A DNA stretch of 64,000 nt from Rhizohabitans arisaemae (lineage in GTDB: Bacteria > Actinomycetota > Actinomycetes > Streptosporangiales > Streptosporangiaceae), in assembly GCF_025996515.1 (NCBI RefSeq), contig NZ_BLRH01000060.1:1612001-1676000 (forward strand), written 5' to 3'. A program made the position numbers and the translations under genes. The notes below the pieces were generated by a model. That model did no database searches, was not told the origin of the DNA, and saw nothing but the letters and a program-made list of their open reading frames with translations. This document shows, piece by piece, positions 16,484 to 26,223 of the stretch. Position 1 is the stretch's first letter; each line of letters opens with the position of its first letter.

Positions 16484-17560
16484 ATGCGCTCCGGACTCAC
16501 CCTTTTCAAGCCCCTCATGCGGTCCGCTCGTCCGGACCTGCCCGGGCATGACATCGTCTTGCGTGACGACCGGTCGGCGCTGATCGACTGCGCCGCCTAC
16601 CTCGACGGGGTCCGCGTGGACACCCCGAGCGTGGCCAAAGCCGTCGCCCTGGTCCGCGAGAACACCTCGGCGACGCAGGCGTTCGTCTGGGTCGGGCTCT
16701 ACGAGCCGGACTCGGCGGAGCTGGAGAGCCTGTCCGGTGTGTTCGGCCTCCACCACCTCGCCGTGGAAGACGCGATCAACGCCCACCAGCGGCCCAAGCT
16801 GGAGCGTTACGACGACATGCTGTTCGCGGTGCTCAAGACCGTGGGCTACGTCCAGGGTGAGACCGGCGGGGACTGCGTCGAGACGGGCGAGATCATGGTG
16901 TTCCTCGGCGCGGATTTCGTGGTGACGGTGCGGCACGGCGACCACTGCGAGCTCGCCCGGGTCCGCAGGCGGCTGGAGCAGAACCCGGACCTGCTGCGGA
17001 TGGGCCCGGCGGCCGTCGTCCACGCGGTCGCCGACCGGGTGGTGGACGACTATCTGTCGGTCTCCGACGAGATGCAGTCCGAACTGGAGGACCTGGAGGC
17101 GATCGTCTTCGCCGAGTCCCGCAGCAGCGACATCAGCCGGATCTACCAGCTGAAGCGCGAGCTCATCGAGATGAAGCGGGCGGTGACCCCGCTCGCCGGG
17201 CCGCTCCGCCAGCTCACCACCCGCCGGCTCGTCCCCACCGAGATGCGGGAGTACTTCCGGGACGTGGAAGACCACCTGGTCCGGGTCCGCGAGCAGGTCG
17301 AGTCCTCCAACGAGCTCTGCAACTCCGTCCTGCAGGCGACGCTGGCGCAGTCCAACGCCATCGCCAACCAGGACATGCGCAAGATCTCCTCGTGGGTCGC
17401 CATCCTGGCCGTACCCACGATGATCGCCGGGGTCTACGGCATGAACTTCGACTTCATGCCGGAGACCAAGTGGACCTTCGGCTACCCGCTGATCGTCGGC
17501 CTGATGGTCACGATCTGCGCCCTGCTCTACCGCGGCTTCCGGCGTAACGGCTGGCTATGA
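16484..17560 (+). CDS. corA: CorA-family magnesium/cobalt transporter
   Basis: This 358-residue protein has a large cytosolic N-terminal domain, a long helix (about residues 190-290) and two C-terminal membrane helices. The selectivity motif GMN lies at about residue 319 (VYGMNFDFMPE) just after TM1, followed by the acidic-rich loop MPETKWTF and TM2. It forms a pentameric channel for Mg2+ (or Co2+/Ni2+) uptake. ATG at 16484 has GAAGGGA with a 6-bp spacer. Its 3' end overlaps the convergent GDPD gene by 6 bp. Confidence 0.95.
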   Translation: MRSGLTLFKPLMRSARPDLPGHDIVLRDDRSALIDCAAYLDGVRVDTPSVAKAVALVRENTSATQAFVWVGLYEPDSAELESLSGVFGLHHLAVEDAINAHQRPKLERYDDMLFAVLKTVGYVQGETGGDCVETGEIMVFLGADFVVTVRHGDHCELARVRRRLEQNPDLLRMGPAAVVHAVADRVVDDYLSVSDEMQSELEDLEAIVFAESRSSDISRIYQLKRELIEMKRAVTPLAGPLRQLTTRRLVPTEMREYFRDVEDHLVRVREQVESSNELCNSVLQATLAQSNAIANQDMRKISSWVAILAVPTMIAGVYGMNFDFMPETKWTFGYPLIVGLMVTICALLYRGFRRNGWL

Positions 17561-18499
17561 CCGGCGTCCGCCGCCCACCTGGAGCCTGATCGGGGCCGGC
17601 ACCGGGAGACCCCGTTCGGTGAGCACCTCGTGCATCCGATCCGGATAGTCGGTCACCAGGGCGCGGACCCCCAGGTCGATGAGGCGTTTCGCGTCGCCGG
17701 GGTCGTTGACCGTCCAGGCCACCACGGGCAGGGCCTGCCCGTCCGCGGACGCGGCCAGCTCCTCGGTGATCAGGCTGTGGTCGACGGAGAGGACGTTCGC
17801 CCCGATGGACCGCGCGGCCAGGGCGACATTCCCATTGAAACGGTCGGGGTCCAGCCCGGCGAGCCATCGGGTGCCCGGGGCGAGGGTGCGGGCCTCCACG
17901 TTGGCGTACCGGGGTACGGCCGGTGCGATCCGGGAGGCCGCCAGCAGGATCCGCCAGTCGAAACTGAGCAACGCGACGTTCTTCATCCGGCGGTGCTTGG
18001 TCAGCTCCGCCGTCACCAGCTCGGTGATCTCCCACGGATCGGCGGTGAGCTCGGGCCGGGTCGGGTCGGACTTGATCTCCACGTTGAGCTGGAGCCGGTC
18101 GGCTCCATAGGCGGCCACCAGGCCGAGCGCGGCGCCCAGCGTCGGCATTCGGGTCCCCGGCACCGGGATCTGGGTGGCGGCGAAGACGTCGTCCTCACCC
18201 CGCGGCAGCCGTACCCCGCACTCCAGGGTTCTGAGCTGAGCCAGGGTGAGCTCGGCGATCGGGCGTCCCACGAAGGGGAAGAACGGGTCGCCGGGTACGG
18301 CGGGCGCTGTGTCGGCGCTGGTGACGGCGGAGACCGTCAGATCATGGGTGAGCACGATCTGACGGTCGGCGGTCATGGCGACGTCGAATTCCAGGGCGTC
18401 GACGCCGATCTCCATCGCGTGCGCGAGGCCGGGCAGGGTGTTCTCCGGTCGCAGGCCCCGCGCGCCGCGGTGACCATGAAGTTCTACGGGGTGCGGCAC
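17555..18499 (-). CDS. Glycerophosphodiester phosphodiesterase
   Basis: This 314-residue TIM-barrel enzyme hydrolyses glycerophosphodiesters to an alcohol and glycerol-3-phosphate. The catalytic signature HGHRGARGLRPENTL gives His10 and the Arg/Glu set; metal ligands Glu37 and Asp39 (ALEFDVAMTAD) and general acid His52 (LTHD) are in place. There is no signal peptide, so the enzyme is cytosolic. It lies 57 bp downstream of purA on the same strand and overlaps corA tail to tail. It may recycle phospholipid head groups or teichoic-acid-type fragments. Confidence 0.9.
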   Translation of the reverse strand: MPHPVELHGHRGARGLRPENTLPGLAHAMEIGVDALEFDVAMTADRQIVLTHDLTVSAVTSADTAPAVPGDPFFPFVGRPIAELTLAQLRTLECGVRLPRGEDDVFAATQIPVPGTRMPTLGAALGLVAAYGADRLQLNVEIKSDPTRPELTADPWEITELVTAELTKHRRMKNVALLSFDWRILLAASRIAPAVPRYANVEARTLAPGTRWLAGLDPDRFNGNVALAARSIGANVLSVDHSLITEELAASADGQALPVVAWTVNDPGDAKRLIDLGVRALVTDYPDRMHEVLTERGLPVPAPIRLQVGGGRRS

Positions 18500-18556
18500 G
18501 CCCTGGACACTATCGTGCGGTCCCCGGCGCGCTGAGATCGCCTCGCCCTATCGGGA

Positions 18557-19840
18557 TCAGATCAGCGGACGCAGGGAGAGCGTCTGATGCCGGCCCGGGC
18601 CGACACCGATCGCCGAGATGGGGGCCCCGACCATTTTCTCCAGGGCCCGCACGTAGGCCTGCGCGTTCGCCGGGAGGTCCTCGAACGTCGTGGCGCCGGT
18701 GATGTCCTGCTGCCAGCCGGGGAACTCCTCGTAGATCGGCGTGGCGTGGTGGAACTCGGTCTGCGTCATCGGGATCTCGTCCACCCGGACGCCGTCGATC
18801 TCGTAGCCGACGCAGACCGGGATGGTCTCCAGGCCGGACAGGACGTCCAGCTTGGTCAGGAAGAAGTCGGTGACCCCGTTCACCCGGGTGGCGTAGCGGC
18901 CGATCACCGCGTCGAACCAGCCGCAGCGCCGGTTGCGCCCGGTGGTCACCCCGTACTCGTGGCCGGTGGTGCGGAGCCAGTCACCCATCTCGTCTTCGAG
19001 TTCGGTGGGGAAGGGACCCGAGCCCACCCGGGTCGTGTACGCCTTCAGGATCCCGATCACCTTGGTGATCCGGGTGGGGCCGACCCCCGATCCGGCGCAG
19101 GCCCCGCCGGAGGTGGGGGCGCTGGAGGTCACGAACGGGTAGGTGCCGTGGTCGACGTCGAGCAGCGTGCCCTGGGCACCTTCAAGCAGCACGACCTTGT
19201 CCTGGTCGAGCGCTTTGTTGATGACCAGCGAGGTGTCCGCGACGTACGGGCGGAGCCGCTCCGCGTAGGCCAGGTACTCCTCGACGACCTGCTCCTGGGG
19301 GATGCCCCGCCGGTTGTAGACCTTGGTGAGCACCTGGTTCTTCTCGTTGAGGGCGCCCTCGACCTTCTTCTGCAGAATGCCGGGGTCGAAGAGGTCCTGG
19401 ACCCGGATCCCCATTCTGGCGATCTTGTCGCCGTAGGCCGGCCCGATGCCGCGGCCGGTCGTGCCGATCCGCGCCTTGCCCAGGTAGCGCTCGGTCACCC
19501 GGTCGAGCGCCTTGTGGTGCGGCATGATCAGGTGCGCGTTCGCGGAGATGAGCAGCTTCTCGCAGCTCACACCGCGCGCCTGCAGTCCTTCGATCTCCCC
19601 GATGAGGGCACCGGGGTCGATCACCACGCCGTTGCCGATGATCGGGACGACCTTCTCCGACAGAACGCCTGACGGCAGCAGGTGCAGTGCGTAGGATTGG
19701 TCGCCGATGACGACGGTGTGTCCTGCGTTGTTGCCACCTTGGTAGCGAACGACGTAGTCCACCTTGTCGCCCAGAAGGTCAGTGGCCTTGCCCTTGCCTT
19801 CATCGCCCCACTGGGCGCCTACGAGCACGACTGCTGGCAT
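18557..19840 (-). CDS. purA: Adenylosuccinate synthetase
   Basis: This 427-residue GTP-dependent enzyme joins IMP and aspartate in the first step towards AMP. The N-terminal phosphate loop [14 protein letters not shown] with catalytic Asp13, and His41 in NNAGHTVV, are present, as are the IMP loop [14 protein letters not shown] and the C-terminal guanine-binding segment. The length is standard. On the minus strand it follows DUF3151 and fbaA, the order common in streptomycete-type genomes. A purine-nucleotide role next to glycolysis is by synteny only. Confidence 0.97.
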   Translation of the reverse strand: MPAVVLVGAQWGDEGKGKATDLLGDKVDYVVRYQGGNNAGHTVVIGDQSYALHLLPSGVLSEKVVPIIGNGVVIDPGALIGEIEGLQARGVSCEKLLISANAHLIMPHHKALDRVTERYLGKARIGTTGRGIGPAYGDKIARMGIRVQDLFDPGILQKKVEGALNEKNQVLTKVYNRRGIPQEQVVEEYLAYAERLRPYVADTSLVINKALDQDKVVLLEGAQGTLLDVDHGTYPFVTSSAPTSGGACAGSGVGPTRITKVIGILKAYTTRVGSGPFPTELEDEMGDWLRTTGHEYGVTTGRNRRCGWFDAVIGRYATRVNGVTDFFLTKLDVLSGLETIPVCVGYEIDGVRVDEIPMTQTEFHHATPIYEEFPGWQQDITGATTFEDLPANAQAYVRALEKMVGAPISAIGVGPGRHQTLSLRPLI

Positions 19841-19879
19841 GACTGATCTCCTCGCGCTGTGCTTCCTTGAGCATGGCGA

Positions 19880-19907
19880 AGCCCCTGGCGCAAGTGCGAC
19901 AGGGGCT
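19880..19907. promoter_or_regulatory. Hairpin between the DUF3151 gene and purA
   Basis: AGCCCCTG at 19880-19887 pairs with 19900-19907 across a 12-base loop, 40 bp upstream of the purA start and 54 bp after the preceding stop. It could be a weak terminator or a leader structure. Confidence 0.4.
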
Positions 19908-19960
19908 CTTGCGTAGAGAGAGTACCCGAGGCCGGCGCGGTCGCGAGAGCCGGGTACTGC

Positions 19961-20380
19961 TCAGCGGCTGTTCAGGACCCCTGCGGCGGTCGGGCTGCTG
20001 TCGGCGAGGAACTGGGCGCAGCGCTCGGCCTCGTCCTTCTCCCCGATCGCCTGGGCCGCGCGGGCCAGGGCGTGCAGGCAGCGAAGGAACCCCCGGTTCG
20101 GCTCGTGTTCCCACGGGATCGGGCCGTGTCCCTTCCACCCGGCGCGGCGGAGCTGGTCCAAGCCGCGGTGGTACCCGGTTCGCGCGCACGCGTAGGACTG
20201 TACGGCGTGTCCGGCGACGAAGGTCCGGTCGGCGAGTTCGGCCCAGGCGGCGGGGTAGGCCGGGAATCGGGCCGCGACGTCGGAGGGATCGATCCCCGAC
20301 TCGAGTGCTTCGCGCGCCTCGGGGAGATCGGGCAGGTGGGTGGGGGGCGGTCCGCCCAGGAGGTTCTGATGCACGCTCAT
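19961..20380 (-). CDS. DUF3151 family protein
   Basis: The protein has 139 residues and starts MSVHQNLLGGPPPTHLPDLP, the conserved N-terminus of DUF3151. I chose ATG at 20380 for that reason; an upstream GTG would add 17 unconserved residues. It is a soluble, helix-rich protein containing the conserved segment GWKGHGPIPWEHEPNRGFLR. DUF3151 is nearly confined to Actinobacteria and is regularly found between the class II aldolase gene and purA, as here. The biochemical role is not known to me. Confidence 0.85.
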   Translation of the reverse strand: MSVHQNLLGGPPPTHLPDLPEAREALESGIDPSDVAARFPAYPAAWAELADRTFVAGHAVQSYACARTGYHRGLDQLRRAGWKGHGPIPWEHEPNRGFLRCLHALARAAQAIGEKDEAERCAQFLADSSPTAAGVLNSR

Positions 20381-20522
20381 GCCCCCATCTTGCCTAATGG
20401 CCGGACCGCCCCCTAACCCGACATTCACCACACCTTTTGGAGAATCACGATCAACCCGGTTTTACACGGATAAATCGCACCAAATTGCTGGTGGGCGTGG
20501 TGAACGTCGAGGTGGCAGGACG

Positions 20523-21545
<1,023 letters not shown>

Positions 21546-21675
21546 GACTGCTCCCTTAATGAACGAATGGCGGGGCCCGGTGGCCACGTCGGGGTCGGAA
21601 CCCCATCACGCAAGTATCGCGAAGCGATCACAGTTGAGGAAACCCGAGCCCCGACAAGGGTAGGCTGCCTCTCTG

Positions 21676-22374
21676 ATGGACGTCCTGCAGAATCTCATCG
21701 ACCCGGCCTGGTGGATCAGCCTCTTCGGAGCCTTCGCCACCCTCGGCGTAATCGCGATCATTTTCGCCGAGACAGGGCTGCTCGTCGGGTTCTTTCTCCC
21801 CGGCGACTCACTGCTGGTCGCGGCCGGCATCTTCAGCGTGAGCTCGGCCGCCGCCGGACTCGGCATCCCGCCGCTCTCGCTGCCGACCCTGCTGATCGCC
21901 GCACCGCTCGCCGCGATCGCCGGAGCTCAGCTCGGCCACCATCTCGGCTGGAAGTACGGCCGCAAGATGTTCGACAAGCCTGACTCCCGCCTTTTCAAGA
22001 AGGAGTACGTCGACAAGGCCGAGTACTACTTTGAGAAGTTCGGTCCGGCCAAGGCGGTGGTGCTCGCCCGCTTCGTGCCGATCGTCCGGACGTTCCTCAA
22101 CCCGGTCGCCGGGATGCTGGCGATGGATCGCCGGCGGTTCTTCCTCTGGAACGTCGTCGGCGGGATCCTCTGGATCGAGTCACTTCTGCTTTTCGGCCGG
22201 TTCGTCGGCTCGGCAGTCCCCAACGTCGACAGATACATCATCCCCGGCGTCATCGTCATCGTGCTCTTGTCGATCATCCCGATCATTCGCGAGGTCCTCA
22301 AGAATCGCAAGGAGAACAAGCGCGGCCGGCGTTCGTCAAGAGGGCGTCACGCGGCGAAAGCGCGGGGCAATTAA
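21676..22374 (+). CDS. DedA-family membrane protein
   Basis: This 232-residue protein has several membrane helices and the family motifs FAETGLLVGFFLPGDSLLVA near the N-terminus and ARFVPIVRTFLNPVAGMLAM in the middle, with the essential acidic and arginine residues. DedA proteins are proposed lipid-carrier or phospholipid flippases (UptA/DedA type for undecaprenyl phosphate). The basic tail (KNRKENKRGRRSSRGRHAA) is cytosolic. It is followed 48 bp later by a small anchored protein on the same strand. Confidence 0.92.
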   Translation: MDVLQNLIDPAWWISLFGAFATLGVIAIIFAETGLLVGFFLPGDSLLVAAGIFSVSSAAAGLGIPPLSLPTLLIAAPLAAIAGAQLGHHLGWKYGRKMFDKPDSRLFKKEYVDKAEYYFEKFGPAKAVVLARFVPIVRTFLNPVAGMLAMDRRRFFLWNVVGGILWIESLLLFGRFVGSAVPNVDRYIIPGVIVIVLLSIIPIIREVLKNRKENKRGRRSSRGRHAAKARGN

Positions 22375-22422
22375 GCGATCGGTCCGTCGTGACCGCTTGA
22401 CTCAGCCCGCTACTCTCCCACT

Positions 22423-22863
22423 GTGGGACGCCACCGGTCAGACCCAATGGGGATCGCCCGCCTCGCCATAATCGGCGCGGCGGTCGTGTTGCTACTCGCC
22501 CTTGTCGGCGTCGGGGTGTTCGCGCTGCTCTCCTCGCTCGACTCGGAGGGTTCGGAGTCCGCCCCCACCCCGACCACATCGCAGGCCGTGCCCCCGTCGC
22601 CGAACCAGGTCGTCTCGGCGACGGGGGCGCGCACCCTGCTCATCAAGTGCGTCGCGGCGCAGTGCCCGGTGTTCGTCCGCGTCCCCGGTGGGGACGTCCT
22701 CATGTCGGGTGATCTGGTCGAGGGGCAGGAGATCGCCTACGACCAGCCCAAACTCGCCGTCGTGTTCGAAGACGGCGGCACGGTCGAGGTCTACGTCAAC
22801 GGGAAGAAGCGCGCCCGAGGGAAACCCGGAGAGCGCCTGTCGTTCACCGCGGAACGTTCCTAA
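22423..22863 (+). CDS. Small membrane-anchored protein with DUF4115/RodZ-C-like domain
   Basis: The protein has 146 residues: a short cytosolic N-terminus, one membrane helix (LAIIGAAVVLLLALVGVGVFALL), a Pro/Thr linker, then an approximately 80-residue beta-rich extracytoplasmic domain (RTLLIKCVAAQCPVFVRVPG, LVEGQEIAYDQPKLAVVF). That domain resembles the C-terminal DUF4115 domain of RodZ-like proteins, with two added cysteines in KCVAAQC. GTG at 22423 lacks a clear ribosome site; ATG at 22447 is an alternative. Its stop overlaps that of the convergent pyrE by 4 bp. The function is unknown; an envelope role is likely. Confidence 0.6.
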   Translation: MGRHRSDPMGIARLAIIGAAVVLLLALVGVGVFALLSSLDSEGSESAPTPTTSQAVPPSPNQVVSATGARTLLIKCVAAQCPVFVRVPGGDVLMSGDLVEGQEIAYDQPKLAVVFEDGGTVEVYVNGKKRARGKPGERLSFTAERS

Positions 22864-23393
22864 AGCCCGAGGTCCGCGAGGGTGAAGGCGCTCCGGTAGG
22901 GCACATCCCCGGCGCCGAGCCGTTCCCCGGCGCCGCGGTCCACGATCGTGGCGAGCCCCACCACGTCGGCCCCCGCCTCGCGCAGCGCCTGAACCGCGGT
23001 GAGCACAGAGTCGCCGGTCGTGGAGGTGTCCTCGACCGCGAGCACCCGGCGACCGGCCACGTCGGGGCCTTCGATCCTGCGCTGCAGGCCGTGCGCCTTG
23101 CCCTCCTTGCGGACCACGAAGGAGTCGAGCTTGCGACCCTGTGCCGCGGCCGCGTGCATCATGGCCGTGGCGACCGGGTCCGCGCCGAGGGTGAGGCCGC
23201 CCACCGCGTCGAAGTCCCAGTCCCGCGTGAGGTCCAGCATCACCCGTCCGACCAGCGGGGCGGCGGCACCGTCCAAGGTCACCCGGCGCAGGTCCACATA
23301 GAAGTCGGCCTCCCGTCCGGATGAGAGCACCACCCGGCCGTGCACGACGCCCTTGCTCTTGATCTCATCCAGCAGCCTGTCCTGATCGCTCAT
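22860..23393 (-). CDS. pyrE: Orotate phosphoribosyltransferase
   Basis: This 177-residue enzyme transfers phosphoribose from PRPP to orotate to make OMP in pyrimidine synthesis. The PRPP-binding motif RRVLAVEDTSTTGDSVL and the N-terminal VVLSSGREADFYVDLRRVTL are diagnostic. I chose ATG at 23393 (MSDQDRLLDEIKSKG), which fits homologue length; upstream in-frame codons would add a Gly/Arg-rich tail. The gene stands apart from other pyr genes and diverges from the sigma-factor gene. Confidence 0.92.
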   Translation of the reverse strand: MSDQDRLLDEIKSKGVVHGRVVLSSGREADFYVDLRRVTLDGAAAPLVGRVMLDLTRDWDFDAVGGLTLGADPVATAMMHAAAAQGRKLDSFVVRKEGKAHGLQRRIEGPDVAGRRVLAVEDTSTTGDSVLTAVQALREAGADVVGLATIVDRGAGERLGAGDVPYRSAFTLADLGL

Positions 23394-23575
23394 GGGGACA
23401 AACCTATCCCCGCCGTCACCCCCGGCGACGAACCGCCTGCGGCCGGGCCCGCCCCGTGGTTCGACCGGTGCCACGTCCCGGCGCCCAGCCATACGCAAAG
23501 AGGCCGCTTGGGTTTAGTCACGACGCGACCTGCGGAATGATTCGCCCCGCCACTTCCCGTAGCCGTGAGGTAACA

Positions 23576-25960
23576 ATGAGTGTGGAACCCCCCGATTTCC
23601 CCTTGGCCTCCATGAGTGATCCCCAGCTGATCGCGATGCTCCGCACGGGGGACGTGTCCGCGTACGGAGCGCTCTACCGACGACACGGGGCGGCGGCCCG
23701 GTCGCTCGCCCGGCAGCTGGTGCGGGACGAGGCCGAGGCCGAGGACGTGGTCGCGGAGACCTTCACCAAGATCCTCGACCTGATCGGCCGGGGCGGCGGC
23801 CCGGACGCGGCGTTCCGCCCGTACCTGCTGACGGCGATCCGCCATACGGTCTACGACCGCTTCCGGGTCGAGAGCCGGCATATCGCCATGGAGCAGACGG
23901 CGTTGCCGGATCCGGGCGTCCCCTTCGTCGACCCCGCGCTCCACGGTCTCGAGCGGACGATGGTGGCCAAGGCCTTTCAGTCCCTGCCCGATCGATGGCG
24001 CCTGGTGCTGTGGCACACCGAGGTCGAAGGGGCCAAGCCCGCCGAGGTCGCGCCGCTGCTCGGCCTCTCCGCGGGGGGTGTCGCCGCCCTCGCCTACCGG
24101 GCCAGGGAGGGGCTGCGGCGGGCGTACCTGCAGATGCACCTGTCGGCCGAGCCCGCCCGGCTGTGCCGCCCCGTGCTGGACAAGATGGGCGCCTACGTCC
24201 GGGGCGGGCTGGCCAAACGGGAGAGCGCCACGGTCGACGGGCATCTGGAGGGGTGCCCGGAGTGCAGAGGGGTCTTCCACGAGCTGGCGGAGATCAACGA
24301 GGGGCTCCGGGTCGTCGTGGGTCCCCTCATCGCGGGACCGATGGTCGCCGGATATCTGGCCGGGCTGCCCCACGGCGGTGGCACGGCCGTGGGCGGCGGC
24401 CTTCCGGCGGGCGAAGGCGGCCTGCTCCACCTGTGGCGACGCACTCCCGGGCCGCGCCGCGCGCTCGCCGCGGGAACGGCGGTCGCCCTCCTCGCCGCGT
24501 CCGCCCTCGTCGTCGTGCTCACCTCCCGCAGGGAACCGGCCAAGGCCGTACCGCCGGGAGCGGCCCCGGCGGCGGCGCCTCCCCCCGCTTCCGGCGTCAA
24601 GCCCGCCGCGCCGTCGTCGGCCGTACCACGCCCCACCCCGTCCCGGCCGAAGCGATCGCCCAGGTCGAGGCCGACCCGCCCGCCGGCGTCGCCGAGGTTG
24701 ACGGCGAGCATCGAGCCGCTCGGCGCGCTCGTCCGCGACCGGCCGGGCATGATCGCGCTGAGGCTCCGCAACGTGGGACGGGTGCGGTCCGGGGACCTCG
24801 TCGCGGACGTCCGGCTGCCGCGAGGGGTGACGCTCACCCCGGCCGTGGGCAGGGGACAGGCCCGGCTTCAGTTCGGCACCGTCGACGGATGGTCGTGCCG
24901 GGCCGCCCCGCGAGGTGCCCGATGCTCCCGCCGTCCGCTGCGCGCGGGCGCCGGGACCGCGGTCTTCCTCCGCGTCGACGTGGCCCGGAACGCCGAGGCC
25001 GCGGGCAGGCCGTGGGTCCGCATCGGCGGTGCCGGGGCACAGGCCTTCGCCGGAGCCGTCCGGGGGGTCCGGTCCGGCGGTGCGACCGCGCGCTTCGCCG
25101 CGGACGGGCGGGTGACGACGACGGCCGTCGGAAACGCCCTGATGAGCTGCGGTACGGCTGCCGCCGGCTGCTCCCGCGCACGTCTGCGTCTGGGCGTTCG
25201 CCGGGACAACGACCAGTGGGTGATGCACCCCATCGACCTCGACCGGGATCCCGCCACCCGGAGTTCGAGCTCGGCGAGGCTCGCGCTCACCGGTCAGGTC
25301 GTCTGGGCGGGCCTCTACTGGTCGGCCGGGGGCGACGTCCGGGTGGCGCGGGTGAAGGTACGCCCACCCGGCTCCCGGCGGTACACCGTGGTGCGGGCCG
25401 CGGAGGTGAAGCGGCTGAAGCTGCCGGCGGGGGACGGCTATCAGGCCTTCGCGGACGTGACCGAACTCGTCCGGGGCGGTGGCCGGGGACGGTGGTGGGT
25501 CGCGGACGCGCACTCGGTCTCGGGGGTCTCCCGCTACGCGGGCTGGAGCCTGGTCGCGGTCGTCGCCGACAAGCGGGCTCCCTACAGCCAGGCGATCGTG
25601 CTCGACACCGCCGAGATCGTGCACACCGATCGGCGCCCGGTGGAGATCCCCCTCGACGGGCTGCTCGCGGCCGCGCTCCCGGCGCGGATGAGCGTCGTGG
25701 CTTGGGAGGGGGACGCCGGGCTGGCCGGGGAGCGGATCGTCCTGGGCGGCAAGGGGCTTGCACCTGAGGGGGGAGACCGACGCGGCGACAACCCGTTCGA
25801 CAGCTCGGCGGAGGGCGCGCTCGGCCCCGGGATGACGTTCGGGGTGGATGTGGAGACCTACCGCGGGGAGCTCGGGGAACGGCCGGTGCTCCGCCTCACC
25901 ACCAAGCGGGACGTCTACGTCCTGGGGGTGGTCGCCCTCAGCGTACCTGCACGATCTTGA
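23576..25960 (+). CDS. ECF sigma factor fused to zinc anti-sigma motif, TM helix and extracellular domain
   Basis: The protein has 794 residues. ATG at 23576 has GAGG 6 bp upstream. Residues 15-100 are sigma region 2 (YRRHGAAARSLARQLVRDEA, then EDVVAETFTKIL). Residues 130-190 are region 4 (SLPDRWRLVLWHTEVEGAKP, helix-turn-helix GLSAGGVAALAYRAREGL). An HxxxCxxC anti-sigma zinc motif follows at 223-230 (HLEGCPEC). After a glycine-rich linker comes one membrane helix (about 297-316), a long Pro/Ser/Arg linker, a DUF11-like beta domain and a large beta-rich C-terminal domain of about 280 residues. The layout implies a one-protein sensor that holds its own sigma domain at the membrane until an outside signal, perhaps with proteolysis, frees it. 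It is divergent from pyrE. Confidence 0.85.
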   Translation: MSVEPPDFPLASMSDPQLIAMLRTGDVSAYGALYRRHGAAARSLARQLVRDEAEAEDVVAETFTKILDLIGRGGGPDAAFRPYLLTAIRHTVYDRFRVESRHIAMEQTALPDPGVPFVDPALHGLERTMVAKAFQSLPDRWRLVLWHTEVEGAKPAEVAPLLGLSAGGVAALAYRAREGLRRAYLQMHLSAEPARLCRPVLDKMGAYVRGGLAKRESATVDGHLEGCPECRGVFHELAEINEGLRVVVGPLIAGPMVAGYLAGLPHGGGTAVGGGLPAGEGGLLHLWRRTPGPRRALAAGTAVALLAASALVVVLTSRREPAKAVPPGAAPAAAPPPASGVKPAAPSSAVPRPTPSRPKRSPRSRPTRPPASPRLTASIEPLGALVRDRPGMIALRLRNVGRVRSGDLVADVRLPRGVTLTPAVGRGQARLQFGTVDGWSCRAAPRGARCSRRPLRAGAGTAVFLRVDVARNAEAAGRPWVRIGGAGAQAFAGAVRGVRSGGATARFAADGRVTTTAVGNALMSCGTAAAGCSRARLRLGVRRDNDQWVMHPIDLDRDPATRSSSSARLALTGQVVWAGLYWSAGGDVRVARVKVRPPGSRRYTVVRAAEVKRLKLPAGDGYQAFADVTELVRGGGRGRWWVADAHSVSGVSRYAGWSLVAVVADKRAPYSQAIVLDTAEIVHTDRRPVEIPLDGLLAAALPARMSVVAWEGDAGLAGERIVLGGKGLAPEGGDRRGDNPFDSSAEGALGPGMTFGVDVETYRGELGERPVLRLTTKRDVYVLGVVALSVPARS

Positions 25961-26223
25961 GGGGGAATGCTCGGTTCTCCGGGGATGATCTCAGAAGGGT
26001 CGATGGGGTAAGGGCGATGGTACGGTAGCCACATGATCCCCTTAGCACCGGCGAAGGCCTAATCGCCGGATTCACCTCCGGCGATCTTAGAGTTCATTAC
26101 GCTGGGAGACGGCCTGACGTCGGCGATCGCCGGGGCACGTCATTTCAGTCGGAGTGATACGGTCTTCCGCCCCAGGGGTGTGCACCGGTAAGGTCCGGCC
26201 TCGAGGGAAGGGCGGTGTATCGC
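25961..26223. other. Intergenic region with a terminator-like hairpin
   Basis: This 263-bp gap between the sigma-factor gene and the NYN gene has no credible ORF. It contains a hairpin at 26064-26087 (8-bp perfect arms ATCGCCGG/CCGGCGAT, 8-base loop) that could end the sigma-factor transcript. The NYN promoter must lie to its right. Confidence 0.5.

Noticed and set aside
20424-20504. TTCACCAC...GTGGTGAA inverted repeat after fbaA
   Set aside because: The arms are 65 bases apart and short; no convincing hairpin or operator.
23390-25624. 744-codon minus-strand frame opposite the ECF sigma fusion
   Set aside because: Low-complexity composition and exact overlap with a gene that has clear sigma-factor domains on the plus strand.
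25961-26223. Cyclic-di-AMP (ydaO-type) riboswitch before the NYN gene
   Set aside because: The expected conserved blocks could not be found; only a simple terminator-like hairpin is visible.
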